Shown one piece after another: positions 49,246 through 61,814 of a DNA stretch of 64,000 bases. Origin of the DNA: Talinum fruticosum. Taxonomy: Eukaryota; Streptophyta; Magnoliopsida; Caryophyllales; Talinaceae. The translations under genes and the position numbers were made by a program. The notes beneath the pieces are model-generated. The model did not search any database, was not told the DNA's origin, and saw only the letters and a list, made by a program, of their open reading frames with translations. The stretch spans positions 620,001 to 684,000 of the forward strand of contig JAITYX010000047.1 of the NCBI GenBank assembly GCA_021018815.1. The letters run 5' to 3'. Within the stretch, counting starts at the first letter, position 1. Each line of letters begins with the position of its first letter.

Positions 49246-50192
49246 TGACGCTTTTGAGCGGGTTAGGGCTTTTACTGAGCCTGGTGTTTGGTTGTCTCCT
49301 CTTAGCTCTTGTTGCGGAGCTCTATTATCTGTTATGGTGGAAGAAACAGAGGATTTGCAGGAATAGCACCAGAATAGGAACAGCAGATTATAGTAATCAC
49401 AACAAGGAACTCTTCTATCTCTCCTGCTGGGACAAACCCTCTTCAATAATCAACAACCCAATCTCAAACACATTTGTAGCAAACCCTGAAGCCATTCATC
49501 ATAATGACCCAGATGTTGAACTGGGCTTAGCCTCAAACAAGGATCTGATGCTCAAGGCCCTGGGGGAAGATGGTATGGAATCAGAGATCATGCGGCTCCA
49601 CAACCTCGTGGGCCCACCAAGATTCCTTTTCACCATCAATGAGGAGACGAAGGAGGATTTGGAATCTGATGATGGGAAATCAAGGGGTGACAGGAGTAGG
49701 AAAGGATCAAGAACAATGAGCTTAGGTGATCTTGTTGGCCTGGAATCTCAATCTCCCTTCTTTAGCCCTTTGGCTTCCCCTCCATTGAAGGTTTCTTCAA
49801 ATTTGATGGCTTCCAACAATAATTATGACAACCCTCTGTTTGAATCCTCAGTGGAAGCTGAGCTAAATAGGTTGAGGTCTTCTCCACCTCCGAAGTTCAA
49901 GTTCTTGAGAGATGCTGAGGAGAAATTGTACAGAAAGTTGCTGGAAGAAGCTCAAAGAACTAAGATTTTAGAAGAGGTTGTCTTGGAGAATTCCACCCCT
50001 AATTCCTCACAGGAGGAGGGAGTAAATAAAGATGGTTCCTTGAGTAAGATTAGTAAGGTTGCCAATGGTGGGATGAACAAGGAGAGGGAGGTTCATTGCT
50101 CTTCACTGAAGGTACTCCCATTGGCTTCTTCTCCTCCTCCTAATCCTTCATCACTGGGTTCTGATGAAAATAAACCCAGTTTGCATCATTAG
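49245..50192 (+). CDS. Membrane-anchored plant protein of unknown function, 315 aa
   Basis: A single open frame starts at the ATG at 49245, right after a GA tract, and encodes 315 residues. Residues 3-30 form one strongly hydrophobic segment (LLSGLGLLLSLVFGCLLLAL then VAELYYLLWW), a signal anchor followed by the positive KKQR, so the bulk is probably cytosolic. The rest is hydrophilic and Ser/Pro/Asn-rich. More structured stretches include GMESEIMRLHNLVGPPRFLF, SLGDLVGLESQSPFFSPLAS and a predicted helix EAELNRLRSSPPPKFKFLRD continuing to AEEKLYRKLLEEAQRTKILE. The VFGCLLLALVAELYYLLWWK start and the PPRFLFTI motif look like a plant-specific family, but I cannot name a function. The 33-codon N-terminal extension from 49146 is rejected because it is a translated microsatellite leader. 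Confidence 0.72.
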   Translation: MTLLSGLGLLLSLVFGCLLLALVAELYYLLWWKKQRICRNSTRIGTADYSNHNKELFYLSCWDKPSSIINNPISNTFVANPEAIHHNDPDVELGLASNKDLMLKALGEDGMESEIMRLHNLVGPPRFLFTINEETKEDLESDDGKSRGDRSRKGSRTMSLGDLVGLESQSPFFSPLASPPLKVSSNLMASNNNYDNPLFESSVEAELNRLRSSPPPKFKFLRDAEEKLYRKLLEEAQRTKILEEVVLENSTPNSSQEEGVNKDGSLSKISKVANGGMNKEREVHCSSLKVLPLASSPPPNPSSLGSDENKPSLHH

Positions 50193-51975
50193 GTCTGTCA
50201 AGGATTAGCTAGACTAGTAGTGTGAATTGAGCCTTTTTTTGGGTTTCCCTTCTTTTTCTGCTTTAATTTGTTAAAAATTAGAAATTCCTGTATGATACCT
50301 GCTTGTTATCAAATTAGAAGAGATCTGGGAGTTGTTATAAACAGAAATTACTGTTTTCGCTGCAGAAAGGGAAGCCTAGTTTCCAGGGCAAACTAACATA
50401 TTGATAAAGACAATTGCTCCATGGAGCAAATTGATGTGGACATACAGTTCAAATGTATACAACAATATTTTCTTTTCAAACAAATAATGGAATCACATAT
50501 GATACTCAATATTGATATATATGTGAATGGATGTCGAACCTAGATCCTAATACAATCTCGAAAACTTTATCAGCTATGCTATCATTATACTCGGGAGAAT
50601 ATATATTAGACTATAAGCTCGATGTTGTTTCGAAACTATAGGTTTCTGTTCATGTGGGCATATCTTGAGACACAATGGTAAAGGTAGAGGCCTCTAATTA
50701 ATTTTGATAACCTGATTTGTTGTGGGATGTATGTCAGTTAGCCAAGTTGAGGGTGTAATATTATTACTGTTGATGAAACAGAGCATGTGTACAGCTTCAT
50801 CCCATGAGTAATCATTGAGCAGAAGAAACACTCATCTCTTTGTTTATTCATCTGATTTGAAACTTCAAGTGCACAGTTCTTTCTGGGATTTGAAATTTAA
50901 GTGAAAAATAGCCACAAATGAGTAATGAGCCTTTTCTTTTCCTTTTTTTTTTGTGGTGGGGGTTGAGAATTTAAGATACCTAAAAGAAAATCCTTGTTCA
51001 AGTTTCAGGGTAGAAAGATTTTGACACAAAAGCTGGTGCAAAGCTGCTTCTCTCTGCCTTAAGTTTCAGCTCATTTCTACTTGCACCTTTGTTCCCTGGA
51101 AGATTCGATTGCTCTCTCTCCCCCTCCCCACCCTTCTACTGTTAGGTCAACAGAAAAGCTGCCATACATTCCACTTGGTAGATTAGATAAGAAGATTTGT
51201 GGTGGGCTCATAGCCACACACCCTCAAATCAATTTACTTCATCCAGGGAGTTTTTATGTATTTATTTATTTATCCCCTCTGTATATTAGACCCAATGTTT
51301 GATTCTGATCATGATTTCCAGTCTAGATAGAGTTTTCTCAAGCTTTTTGTTGTTCAGATCGATTTATTTGTTCAGCTCAGATTATCCAGTTTTACAAAAA
51401 GTTTATTATGAGATAGTCTCGATTCGCCCACCTTCTGTTACGTGTCTTCATACGAGCTGTGTTACTATAATGCATATTTGAGTCTACTTTCCCCTCAATA
51501 TCTTGGTGAGAATCCTTCAAAATGTAACCACCCCTCCTAATTGTTTGAACTTTGCACACCATTCGCTGTATTTCCATCATTTCTTAGGGATTTGAACGTT
51601 ATGACTCAGTTTTGAACTGCTGAAAAAGAAAGCAATTTGAACTGGTCTTGTTTCCTATTTTATTTGTGCTCTTTTTATTTTATTTTTAAGGTGTTTGGGG
51701 GAAATTTACATGAAAGTAGGGGGTCATTTTCACCTAATAAAATTGACAAAAAAGTGGGGGAGGGCGCAGGGGTTGGAGGCTTTGCACTTTACCAGACAGA
51801 GGAGGAGCAATGGCGTTAAAATGGCTGCCAAATGATTTTAACTTAACCTAAACATAAAGACAAGTCAGTGCTATCACGCGACTTTTGCCCGTATTAAAAA
51901 GACTTGCCCCCACTCGGACTCCCCATTCAACTTCAAGTCTCTCTTTCAAAATTTGAATGCAAGGGACCATTACTT

Positions 51976-51978
<3 letters not shown>

Positions 51979-52006
<28 letters not shown>
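51979..52006. repeat. (CT)n microsatellite
   Basis: About 14 CT dinucleotides; no gene could be assigned downstream on either strand. Confidence 0.9.
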
Positions 52007-52009
<3 letters not shown>

Positions 52010-54020
52010 TTTGTATTTTTCTTGCGCTAGAATAACTCTACAAGACTACAACTATCGGAAAGACCTACACCACCTCTTTTACTAGTTTTGATAATTCATA
52101 ACAAATTAGTACACTGATGTATATTTCGATTGGAGGAAACATATATAATTGGATAAGCAAGAGAGTAGGATTCAAATCTCACTTTCGCCCGAAATACGTA
52201 TCATTGTTCTCCTATGCAAGATCTACCTTCGTATGCCTTTTGCTTGGCCTTGTTAGCCCCTTTACCCTCTCTAGTAGAGTCATGTGGTGTTTTAGAATTG
52301 CATACATTATACTTGTACCTTTAAGATAGATAAGAAAAATGCTTACACGACCGGGCTCCTCTTGTGGGTTTGTCCTAAGGGTTTTCAAGTAAAAATTATG
52401 AAAAAAAACTTATTACCAACTTTTCTTCATGTTTTTCAAAATACTTTTAACAATAATGTTACTATATCCGTAACTAAATTCAGCAAATGAGGCCTTAATT
52501 TAGTAGATAAACTTAAAATTCTAAACATATTAGGTTTCGATTTAATTTCTCTTCTTCGTATGACATGATGTGGCAAAGCAATTCTTGCCTTTTGACATGT
52601 AAGTTGCTTATATTACAAATAGCAAATGTATATACAACAACAATAACACTAAATGTGAGTTTCACTTTTGTAAAATTTAGAAAAATCTAATTATAGATAT
52701 CCTTACTCTTGTAAACAAACAAGTTTATTTTAAAAGGATCACAAAAATTTATATAAACACACTTACGAACAATAACAAAAACACATGATACCGATACTAG
52801 GGTTAGGGAGATCTAAAGACTAATTACCTTATTTCTTCAAGTATTTTTGCTCACAAAGTAGTCGATTTAAATTCATAAATTAAACAATAAAAGCATAAAA
52901 CTATTAAAAGTCTAGTTTTATAACAACATGAAATGGGTTTAATTTGAAATTTGAAGAAATATATACTAAAATTCATAAGTAAGGTAGGGCAACGAGAAGA
53001 TGAGAGCATGTAAGAGTGAGAAGAAGGGGTCGACAGAATCACAGAATGCTGACAGGGTGGTCCAACCACTCAAGGAAGTTGGGCCCCCATCTGGCCCACA
53101 AAGTTAAAAAAACTTTAGATAAGGAATTTGAATAAATTGTGGGCCCCTTTAATTTTATTGAAATTTTCCATCCCCCAAATTTACGCAGTATCAAACAAAT
53201 GGAATTCAAGTATTGTGGGGGAAACAAAACCAGCCAAAATGTGTGTTTTTGTCTAGGGTTTGGGTTGTATCAGCACACAAGCTTTGCAATCTTGTTTCTA
53301 GGGATTCCCCTTTCGTGGCCTGCAATTACCACAAAACTTGGCCCTGTGTCCGAATGCCTTGCTCTATTTCTATGGGGATGTAATTAATTTATGTTTCAAA
53401 GCAAAGTTTTTATTTGTAGTAGTAATTCTTAGCTCGATGATAGAATTACAACGTTTTGAATGTAAATATACGTAAAAAAAAAAAGGGATAAAATTAGCGT
53501 TGGTATTATGGAATGTTGTGAATTATATTTAAAAGTTTAGGGCGATCATAATGTGAAAAAACTAAGAATGTGTTCGAAATAGCATTGATATGAGTATTTA
53601 AAACACTTTTCGATTCATTTCGAGTATAATAACTAATTATTTCGATTCATTTTACCTATAACAACTAACTATTTCAATTTCATAATAGTAAAGTTGAGAC
53701 TGCTTCAAACTTGATGGGCAGTCGAAATGTAAGTTTAGTACTACTCAAACAGGGTAGGGCCCAATATGTTGTGCTTTTATTCCGCACATCCATGTCAAAA
53801 TCATAATAAAAGCTTTAAAAAGAGATAAAGTGATGGGGAGATTTATAGCAATATATTTATATGATTTGTCTATCTTGTACTCTTTTATTCATTAAATAAA
53901 TTTAAAAATAATGAGAATTTAGACCAATGATTAAAATTGAGATCACATATGTTTTCATATTTAATTTTCTCTCCTTTGTACTACATTATATTGTCATTCA
54001 TATTTGTAACTATTTAAACC

Positions 54021-54069
<49 letters not shown>
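54021..54069. repeat. (AAT)n microsatellite
   Basis: About 16 perfect AAT trinucleotides in AT-rich intergenic DNA. Confidence 0.95.
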
Positions 54070-54073
<4 letters not shown>

Positions 54074-54696
54074 TATTTATTATTCGGATAAATATTATAT
54101 AAGTTAATATGGATACCATCAAAATACCTTGCAAGGTATGTTAAAACTTACAAGTACCGAGTACAAAGTAAGATCTACTAATATAAGAGGCCCTTCGATT
54201 GGTAACAAAGTTGTAATCTCATATATCACGTTATGGTTTTGGGAAAAGAAAATGTATCAAAATAGTTTTGGACTGACATATAAATCATGATGACGAGTAT
54301 CCTATAATGAGGGTAGGAAAAATAAACATGAGACATAATATACTTCGAATTTTAATCTTAACGATTAGATTAATACCTTGTCGGTATATTTTGTAGTTTG
54401 TATTTGATGTTTGGAATATGGATTATTGATTGAGTGACAGCCTAACAAACTATATGATTAATAGTGCAGAAAGAGTAAGTCCAATGATGCAAAACAAAAG
54501 TAGTACCCTGGTTTCAGATCTTTTTGTCGCATAATCAAAATTGGGCCCATCGTCAACCCATTTTCAATTATCCTGAATTATTGTCGTACGGATCTGGATA
54601 GTCCGACCCCCTATCAGTATCTTGTAATGCTTAACCCGTTAAATTTCTCCGGTGTTTATGGGTCTGGGCCGGATTGAAATTTTGAGCCCAACTTGT

Positions 54697-54723
54697 TCTC
54701 TCTCTCTCTCTCTCTCTCTCTCC
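54697..54723. repeat. (CT)n microsatellite at the mS37 gene 5' end
   Basis: About 13 CT dinucleotides lie 26 bp upstream of the first leader ATG (54749). They are probably within or next to the transcription start, as a pyrimidine patch. Confidence 0.85.
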
Positions 54724-54748
54724 CGGGCACTTCTAATATCTAAGCTTG

Positions 54749-56318
54749 ATGGCAGAGTGTAGAAGAAACTCAGAGAAAGCTCCTTCGACCGTCGTTGCGC
54801 CACCGCAGCTGTTCGCCGTCGCCGGTACTAAAGTCTCTCTCTTTCATCTCCCTCCTCAGGGAGAAAATTCATTGTCGATTGTTTCTGGGTGTTTGTATGT
54901 TCCTTGAAGACTCTGTAATGGTCGCGTTCTTAGCTTCATAAGTTTGTATGTTCCTTGACTACACTGTAATGGTCGGGTTTCTTTGTTTTATGTGTTTTTA
55001 GTTTTTGGTTGTCTGATCATTTGTGGATTTTACACGAGCGATTTTATTTTTTATGGGATTGGGTTAGTAGGTGCTGGAATATGCGGTGCACACCATGTGT
55101 TTGTTGAAAGGTCTGAAAAAGGATGAGCCTGATCCATGTTGGTTGTTGTTGCTACAGTTAGGAGCTATCTTAGTGGTGAATGGTTTCCTTGTGCTAATTC
55201 TATATGTTTCCTTCCATACATAGGAATGACAATATGTATTCTATAACATTCTAAGGTTGAAAATTGGATGGTGACAAAAATCCATTTTCATGGGCTTGTC
55301 AAATGATCTCAGAGCATGATGCAAATCAGAATAGGTGTTTTCCGGGAAGAGAAAGGGGAGCTAAAATCAACTGACTTGAATTCCTGGTGACCTCTTGTGG
55401 TAAAAAACAAAATATATATTTGTATGCGTAAGGTCGATGGCCCCCTTCTGGTTTAACCAAGGCTTCACCAAGGTAAACCCAACATCTTAACATCATTTCT
55501 TGGTTCGAGCGTAGAAATGTGCTTGTAGAAGTGACTGGATGTTTTGCTGATTTCCCAGCAGTAATGCTTGTGGCTTTTGGGATAGGCATACTTGAACTTG
55601 CTGCTTGATTATAGCTTATACCTGATGATCAGGTGGTGTCTGCTCCCATTAAGAGACCCTCCCCCACCTCCATCCAAAAAAGAAAAGAAAAATAAAGAGA
55701 GCGAGAAGGAGAACAGTTGGTAGGCTCAGGCTATAGTTGCTTGATAACTAGTGCTTTATGTAACGTTTGCTTGGATCTAATCAATATGCAATGCGAGCAA
55801 ATTTGTAATTGTGTTTCCATTATCTTGTTTGGTTGTATGATATTATTTCGATACAAAAACTACATTGTAAGTATGATTTCTACATGCCATCATGATTACC
55901 ACAAACTACCTTTGTGAGTATTGCATTACTTTATGTCCAACCAAATGCCACGATAGAGTTAAATTTGTTCATTTGGGAGCTTACTGTAAATAGTGCTTGA
56001 ATGAGGAAATTGAGTGCTTTGAGCTCTGTCGCTTGTTTGAGCTTGTTATATGAACCATTGAAATTGCCATGCCGCTTTTGCCACACTGTCTGGCTGCTGC
56101 TGGTTACAGAGCTTTATGGCAGCTTTTTCCATTGCCACCGAAGTATTGTTTCCCTTTCTAATCAGTGTCATTTTTTAATGACGATCTTATCCTTGAATTG
56201 AACCTCATTTGTCTCCGTTCCATTAATAAACGTAATTTAACAAAGTATCGTTAACCTTGTTGTTGTTGATTGCATTATCTTCTGACTTATTCCTTTTGAT
56301 GTAAAACTAACAGCATAA
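54749..56318 (+). promoter_or_regulatory. Upstream ORF spanning a 5' UTR intron of the mS37-like gene
   Basis: A leader ATG at 54749 opens MAECRRNSEKAPSTVV. A donor GCCG/GTACTA at 54824/54825 and an acceptor AACAG/CATAAATT at 56313/56314 are compatible with a roughly 1.5-kb 5' UTR intron. After splicing, the frame has 26 codons and ends at TAA (56316-56318), 14 nt before the main ATG (56333). The splice sites are inferred. If real, the uORF could lower translation of the main frame. Confidence 0.5.
55827..55945. mobile_element. MITE-like element, copy 2, in the mS37 5' UTR intron
   Basis: The termini GTTTGGTTGTATG and GTCCAACCAAA are imperfect inverted repeats about 119 bp apart. The left side, including the flank GTGTTTCCATTA, matches the element at 34287. 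The shared flank shows the true element may begin further left than drawn. Confidence 0.5.
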
Positions 56319-56332
56319 ATTAGAGAACAAGG

Positions 56333-56675
56333 ATGGGGAAGAAGTCTGGTGGGCTGTACATCAACCCAAAGAAGTTTGGGGCTTTACACAAACCCTGCAT
56401 GAAAGAAATGATAAGTTTTCTTAATTGCTTAGCTCTGTGCCAGAACAACGATGAAAAATGTGTTCGTCAAAAGGAACTTCTAAATACCTGTATGGATGCT
56501 CAGGTAATCTCAAAATCTTGTTGGCTCCCCTGTTTCACAGCATCTTCTAGTTTCTCATTGTGTTAATGCTGAAGCATGCCTATATCGTTGGTGTATTCTG
56601 CAGGCCAGTAAAAACAAAAAGCCGTGGGGAAGCATCAATTATCACTTGCAGAGGCTTAACAGGGGAAGGCGGTAG
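56333..56675 (+). CDS. Twin CX9C (CHCH) protein, mitoribosomal mS37/MRP10-like, 80 aa
   Basis: Two exons (56333-56503 and 56604-56675) give an 80-residue protein; exon 1 has 57 full codons and the junction GCTCAG/GCCAGT keeps frame. It contains a twin CX9C motif, Cys22-Cys32 and Cys43-Cys53 (CMKEMISFLNC and CVRQKELLNTC), with an extra Cys36. The N-terminus MGKKSGGLYINPKK and the C-terminus KPWGSINYHLQRLNRGRR are basic, as in small mitoribosomal subunit protein mS37 (MRP10/CHCHD1). Twin CX9C proteins are usually imported into the intermembrane space and oxidised by MIA40/ERV1; mS37 belongs to the mitoribosome small subunit. No cleavable presequence is seen, as expected. Assignment to mS37 rather than another CHCH assembly factor rests on the YINPKK and NYHLQRL-type ends. 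Confidence 0.85.
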
Positions 56676-58593
56676 TTCACTCATTCATGAACTTCCAATT
56701 TAAACCTGGGGTCGTATCTATGTGCAGTATATACACTGTTGCAGGGAAGCTACTAACCTCTCGTATGTCATTCATAGGCATTTATAGTTTTATGCATAGA
56801 CGAAACGTTGTGTCTGGGCACCCTGTATAGAAACAACATATCAGTGTATTGTTAGAGTGAAGTTGGTTTCTTTCACCTGTATTGTACTCATGAATTTTGT
56901 CAATATGTTATGTCCACGTCACTTTTTAGGCAGTCAAAAGAGTTACTATTGGACGAAGTTCAGGAAGTAATAGAACAGTATGGCTCATTAGACATTCATC
57001 TGTTTCTTTTATTATAGTGAAGTGACTTGCAGTTGTCTTTTAAATCTAGGTGTTAATGGCGATTTGGTGATGGACTATATATATTCCGATTCTAGTACTA
57101 AGTTTGGACAAAATTTTGTTCCCGATGCGTTCCATCCTTGGGCATTGGTTTGGTTTGGTTTGGTTTGGATTGCATCGCTTCAATGTTATCATTGGCTGCA
57201 TATTTGTTCATTTGTTTGGCTCGGTTCATGCCAACCTCGAGTTGCTTGATGGCGGATAATTTAAACTTCTTTGGAGTATGAATCATATATTTAAGGGTAA
57301 TTGTTACTCAAAGACGGTTCCTGAGTCCTAATGGAGGTAAAACTTCCCATTAAGATGGCTAGCTCATAAACAAGAGCACAATGGCTAGTTGCAGGGTAAA
57401 TTGAAAACGATTTCTGGGTTTCCAGAGAGATTGAGTTCAAATTTAAAGGGAAAATTATGTAGTATTTATTATTCAGTTTTGTTTAGGTTGAAAACTTATA
57501 AGATTAATAAGTTCTTCACATTACCTCAATGTTATACCAAATCTTTTACGGGGTAAATTATTTTCTAAAAACGAAACCAATATGTATGGGAATGGTTTCT
57601 AATTCCTAATTTTCACTTGCTCGATTCAATATAGGAATGAGAAAATTTGATTCCGATGGTACAAATTTACATAAATCAATGGGGAGGGAGAGATGTACGA
57701 AAACTTATCTGTGAAGGTTTGAGTTTCCGACTGTAAATTCAATTCAAAAATTATGAACCAAACATTAAGTACGGGATTAGTGAATCAAACAATCCCTAAA
57801 ATATTTGGCATAAACGAAGAATAACTTTATAAACAGCACTCCCATTCAGCTACTAAGTTCCTCTTCTTTTTTTCTTTCTTTTTTTGGGATGAAAACTTGG
57901 AACTCTGTACTGGCAAAGTTTGAACTTTGGGCCTCAATGAGATCACATGGCTTAAGAGAAGGCCCATATCTGATGGACTCCGTTTATAGTGGATCAGCTT
58001 TTAGCTTTTCAAAGGCCCATTTCAGCTTCAGAGAGGAGCTACCTCACCTCCTTTTTTTTTTTAAAAAAATACTAGTATATAAAGTATTAATTATACCTCT
58101 TTTTCGGTCATCCATTTTTACATGTCCGACTTCCTGCATCAATAAATAAAAATAAAAATAGTAGCTACTTAATTTAATATATAAAGTATTAATTATACTT
58201 TTTTTCGGCCACAATAATGGTAAATCATTACTATGTTTTTAAGTCCAAATGTACAAAAAGAAGTCTAGTGATCGATTTTTTCATTAGAAATTTAGTTGGC
58301 TTTGTTGATAAATAACAATCATTAACCAATGAGATCTTAGTCTAGTGGTCAAGATTGAAGTCCTAGTACATTAGGTTGCTGATTCAGTTTGCCCTTCGTC
58401 CATTATATTATATTATCTTTTTTGACTTTTTTAATCAGAAAAATAAAATAAAATACGGTTTGATTAAAATTTTAGGACATACGAGTTTTAGGAGTAATAG
58501 CATCTAATTAATTAGCTAGAGAAAGTCTAGCTAGAGCATGCATAAACACCCTATCTAGTTCTGTCTTTGCCTTTTGCAATTTTTAACGGTGTT

Positions 58594-58624
58594 CATTAAT
58601 TAATTAATTAATTAATTAATTAAT
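58594..58624. repeat. (TTAA)n microsatellite
   Basis: About seven tandem copies of ATTA/TTAA, palindromic at every register. Confidence 0.9.
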
Positions 58625-58779
58625 CATCGTAATTAGCAAATTGCATGCTTTTGAAAGATTAACAGCATAAACAAAGATGGAGTGTGGATGAAGTATTCTA
58701 GATTCTTGTCCATGGAACTTGCACCTCCCCTTAAACTAATCCACAACACGTTCATCAACTTTTGCAGAAGCGATACTCC

Positions 58780-58830
58780 AGAGAGAGAGAGAGAGAGGAG
58801 AGAGGGAGAGAGGGAGAGAGAGAGAGAGAG
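58780..58830. repeat. GA-rich microsatellite
   Basis: GAGAGAGA with GGAG interruptions over about 50 bp, ending 13 bp before an ATG that opens a 33-codon frame (58844). Confidence 0.9.
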
Positions 58831-61745
58831 TCTGTGAGTGTGCATGGCGAAAGGAGGTTCTGGTGCTGGTGCTGCTGGATGGATCTCACAGGATAGATTT
58901 GTCTGCTCTCAACACCTTCCTGGCACCATTAATCAGTTAAATTAAAACTTAAGCATACTGCAGAAAAGATATGCTTTTTGCGATTTGTATATAGTGATGG
59001 ACAAAAGTACGTATATGATTAGCCAATTTAATATGATATAGGCCACATTCCTGCCCTAATTAAATACGTATTTGCAACGAATAATTAACTTTATATATTA
59101 TTGCAGACAACCACAGGACACATATGGCCTGGTCTACTTGCTCATATCATATCAGCCTTCCGTGTTTCTCCCACTTATTCTTACCAGTACAATCATTAAT
59201 CTCAGCACAAATTAATATCGAATCGGAAAACTACTTGAAAAAATCTTATGTAACGGTGTGTGTATATATATATATATACACGATACAATTTTTTTCTTAT
59301 CTTCGATTATTTTAGCGGGTCTGATAGACTTTAAAATTTTAACTATCGAAATATTGTAGTTTAAATTTATAAGTGGAAGGAGGTACCTGTGCATGGCTCT
59401 CTGATATGGCCCTGCATGTACTGGTGTTGCATATTAAGTTCTGGTCTAGGCAAAGGAAACGAGTAAAAATTAGCTTGTAGCTCTTGATCCCTCCATCCAT
59501 TATTGAATCCATGCTCATTGCTGCCACATTTTGGTCCTGTTTCCCTAAAACAAGTACTTTCCTTTCCTATCCCACTTCTAAATATCTTTACTCGCTGAAA
59601 TTTTGCATTAAGGTGACGGAATGTCTATATCCAAACTTCCTTTAGCCGAGTAAAAACGAGATCTACACTAAAAGTTATATGTTGTTGTACAGTGTAATGT
59701 GATAATTTGACATTTTTTATGAAACAAGTTAAGTGAGAGTTTAATGTTAAACTATTCAAGCTAAGTAGATAATAATTTTTAATAATTTAAAATCTTATTA
59801 TAATTGTCTAAAGCAAAGTTAATGTATGTAAAACATCAAAAAAATAATTGGGTAAATGTGACTAATTGAGAGATAACTATATACAAAATATAATCAACAT
59901 AGAGGTCGAAATAAATTTATATGATTATTACTTTGTAAAAAAAATCATATAATAAAAGCTCTAATTAAATTCGAGATGTGAGTCCATTGAATATACGATA
60001 ATAAGTTTGATGACACTCATAGTTTATTGTTAAGATTTCGCTTCTTAGACTAGAGTGTGTCTTTTTATGGGGTATATTTATATGTGCTAGTCGCATCAAC
60101 TATTTCTACATATTTTATCAACTATAAACAGAAAAGGTACCATGCATAATTAAAATTCTCGAAGTTATTTTGGAAGTATCCAATCAAGGGTTCCCTGAAG
60201 GAAATTCAACTAAGGATCCCACGGTATAAATGTCCTTGGCCAACTTTCCATCAATCAAAATGTTCCTGTGAAAAACAAGAGGATCACACAATGCAAGTGC
60301 AAAACTATAAAAGTCCTCACAACAACAATTACAATAACAACCAACGACAGTAGTAAAAACATGGAAATTACTATCAATGGATTGCTCTCAACATCAAAAC
60401 TTGCCCGGTTGAAATTAACTAGCAAAACTATACAAGTCCCGACAACAACTATAGCAACAAAAACAACCACAACAACCAACAACCAACAACAGCAGTAAAA
60501 ACATGAAAAATTCTATCAATGGATATGCTAAAAAAGAACTCGAAAAAGTCATCATGCTCCATCAGGTTTGGACCGAGCATTATGCTTTTAATCAAAAGTT
60601 GTTAAAAATTAACTATTAACTGTTACAAGTAGTTATGAGTACCGAAACTAACTATTATATGTTGTAACGAGTTGTTATGATCAACATTTAACTCGTTACG
60701 AGCTATTAGTTGTTATAAGCGCCAAAACGAACAACCCTAAACAGCGAAACTAATAGGTTTGGGAATAGTACAATGCATAATCCATGCATGAGGAGAAGAG
60801 ATGGAAACTAGTGTAGGCCATGGAAGGTAGGATTGATGTGTGGGAAAAAAGAAGGGGGTGAATGAATAGAGGAAAAGCTGGAATATCGACTAACTTTCCA
60901 ACTATGATGTTTGTACAGTACAAAGAGAAGGACTGCTTTATTTTTAATTTTTGCATCAAAATTAGCAAAAGGGACATAAGGGCTCCATCTCTGTCAGGGA
61001 ATTAGATTCCAACGCCACCAATCCCTCCTTCTACTGGTTATGGATTATTTTTTTCTTTTCTTTTTTCTTTTTATTTCATTCTAACTTGCATGATCCCACT
61101 TCATTAACACGTGAATTTCATATTTCTTTGTCTTAGATATAAACATTAAATACGTCTCTTGTAAATTCAGAAATATATATATATATATTTGAGTTATATT
61201 CTAATTATGAGTATAATTTTTATTTAATCATAAAATTTATGATTGTATTTTGAAACTCCTGTTTAGATTATAGTATTTGTTCTAACAGCTCTACTTTACA
61301 TTGTAATCCTTTAGAATTTCATTTTTACCCTAGAGTTTTTATCACAATGCAATCGAAGCAATGACAGACCCAAACGTATAGATTTTAGTGTCCGAATTTT
61401 GAACTTTATGTGATTTGATAATGCTACATAACCCTCCTTTTCAAAAATTCCAAGAATTTTATTAATAAATGTAAACTATTTTCCAGATTAACAATGTCCG
61501 AGAAGCATATGAAATTGGACTCTTTCAGTCTATTTTAAAGTCGTATCATAGTGCATATATATGTGTTAGAAATAGAAAAGTAGGTCACATCCGCAAGTAG
61601 CATAAGAACATTGAACCCCCTACAAATATATGGAGCTCAATGATTTTCCAAAAAACAAAGAATATCCACCGGCCATAGGAAGAAAGGGACGCATATATTT
61701 TTGAAGTGATGGCCAGTCTCTAAATACACATCGTGGGGTGCAATC

Positions 61746-61746
<1 letters not shown>

Positions 61747-61814
<68 letters not shown>
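61747..61814. repeat. (ATT)n microsatellite
   Basis: About 22 perfect ATT trinucleotides. A second interrupted ATT run lies at about 61929-61965. Confidence 0.95.

Larger units (their letters stand above)
50193..54696. other. Intergenic region
   Basis: No gene was recognised over about 4.5 kb. It contains a CT microsatellite at 51979-52006, an AAT repeat near 54.0 kb, and AT-rich DNA. A motif GTAGGATTCAAATCTCAC near 52165 resembles a tRNA B box and may mark a worn SINE. Confidence 0.5.
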
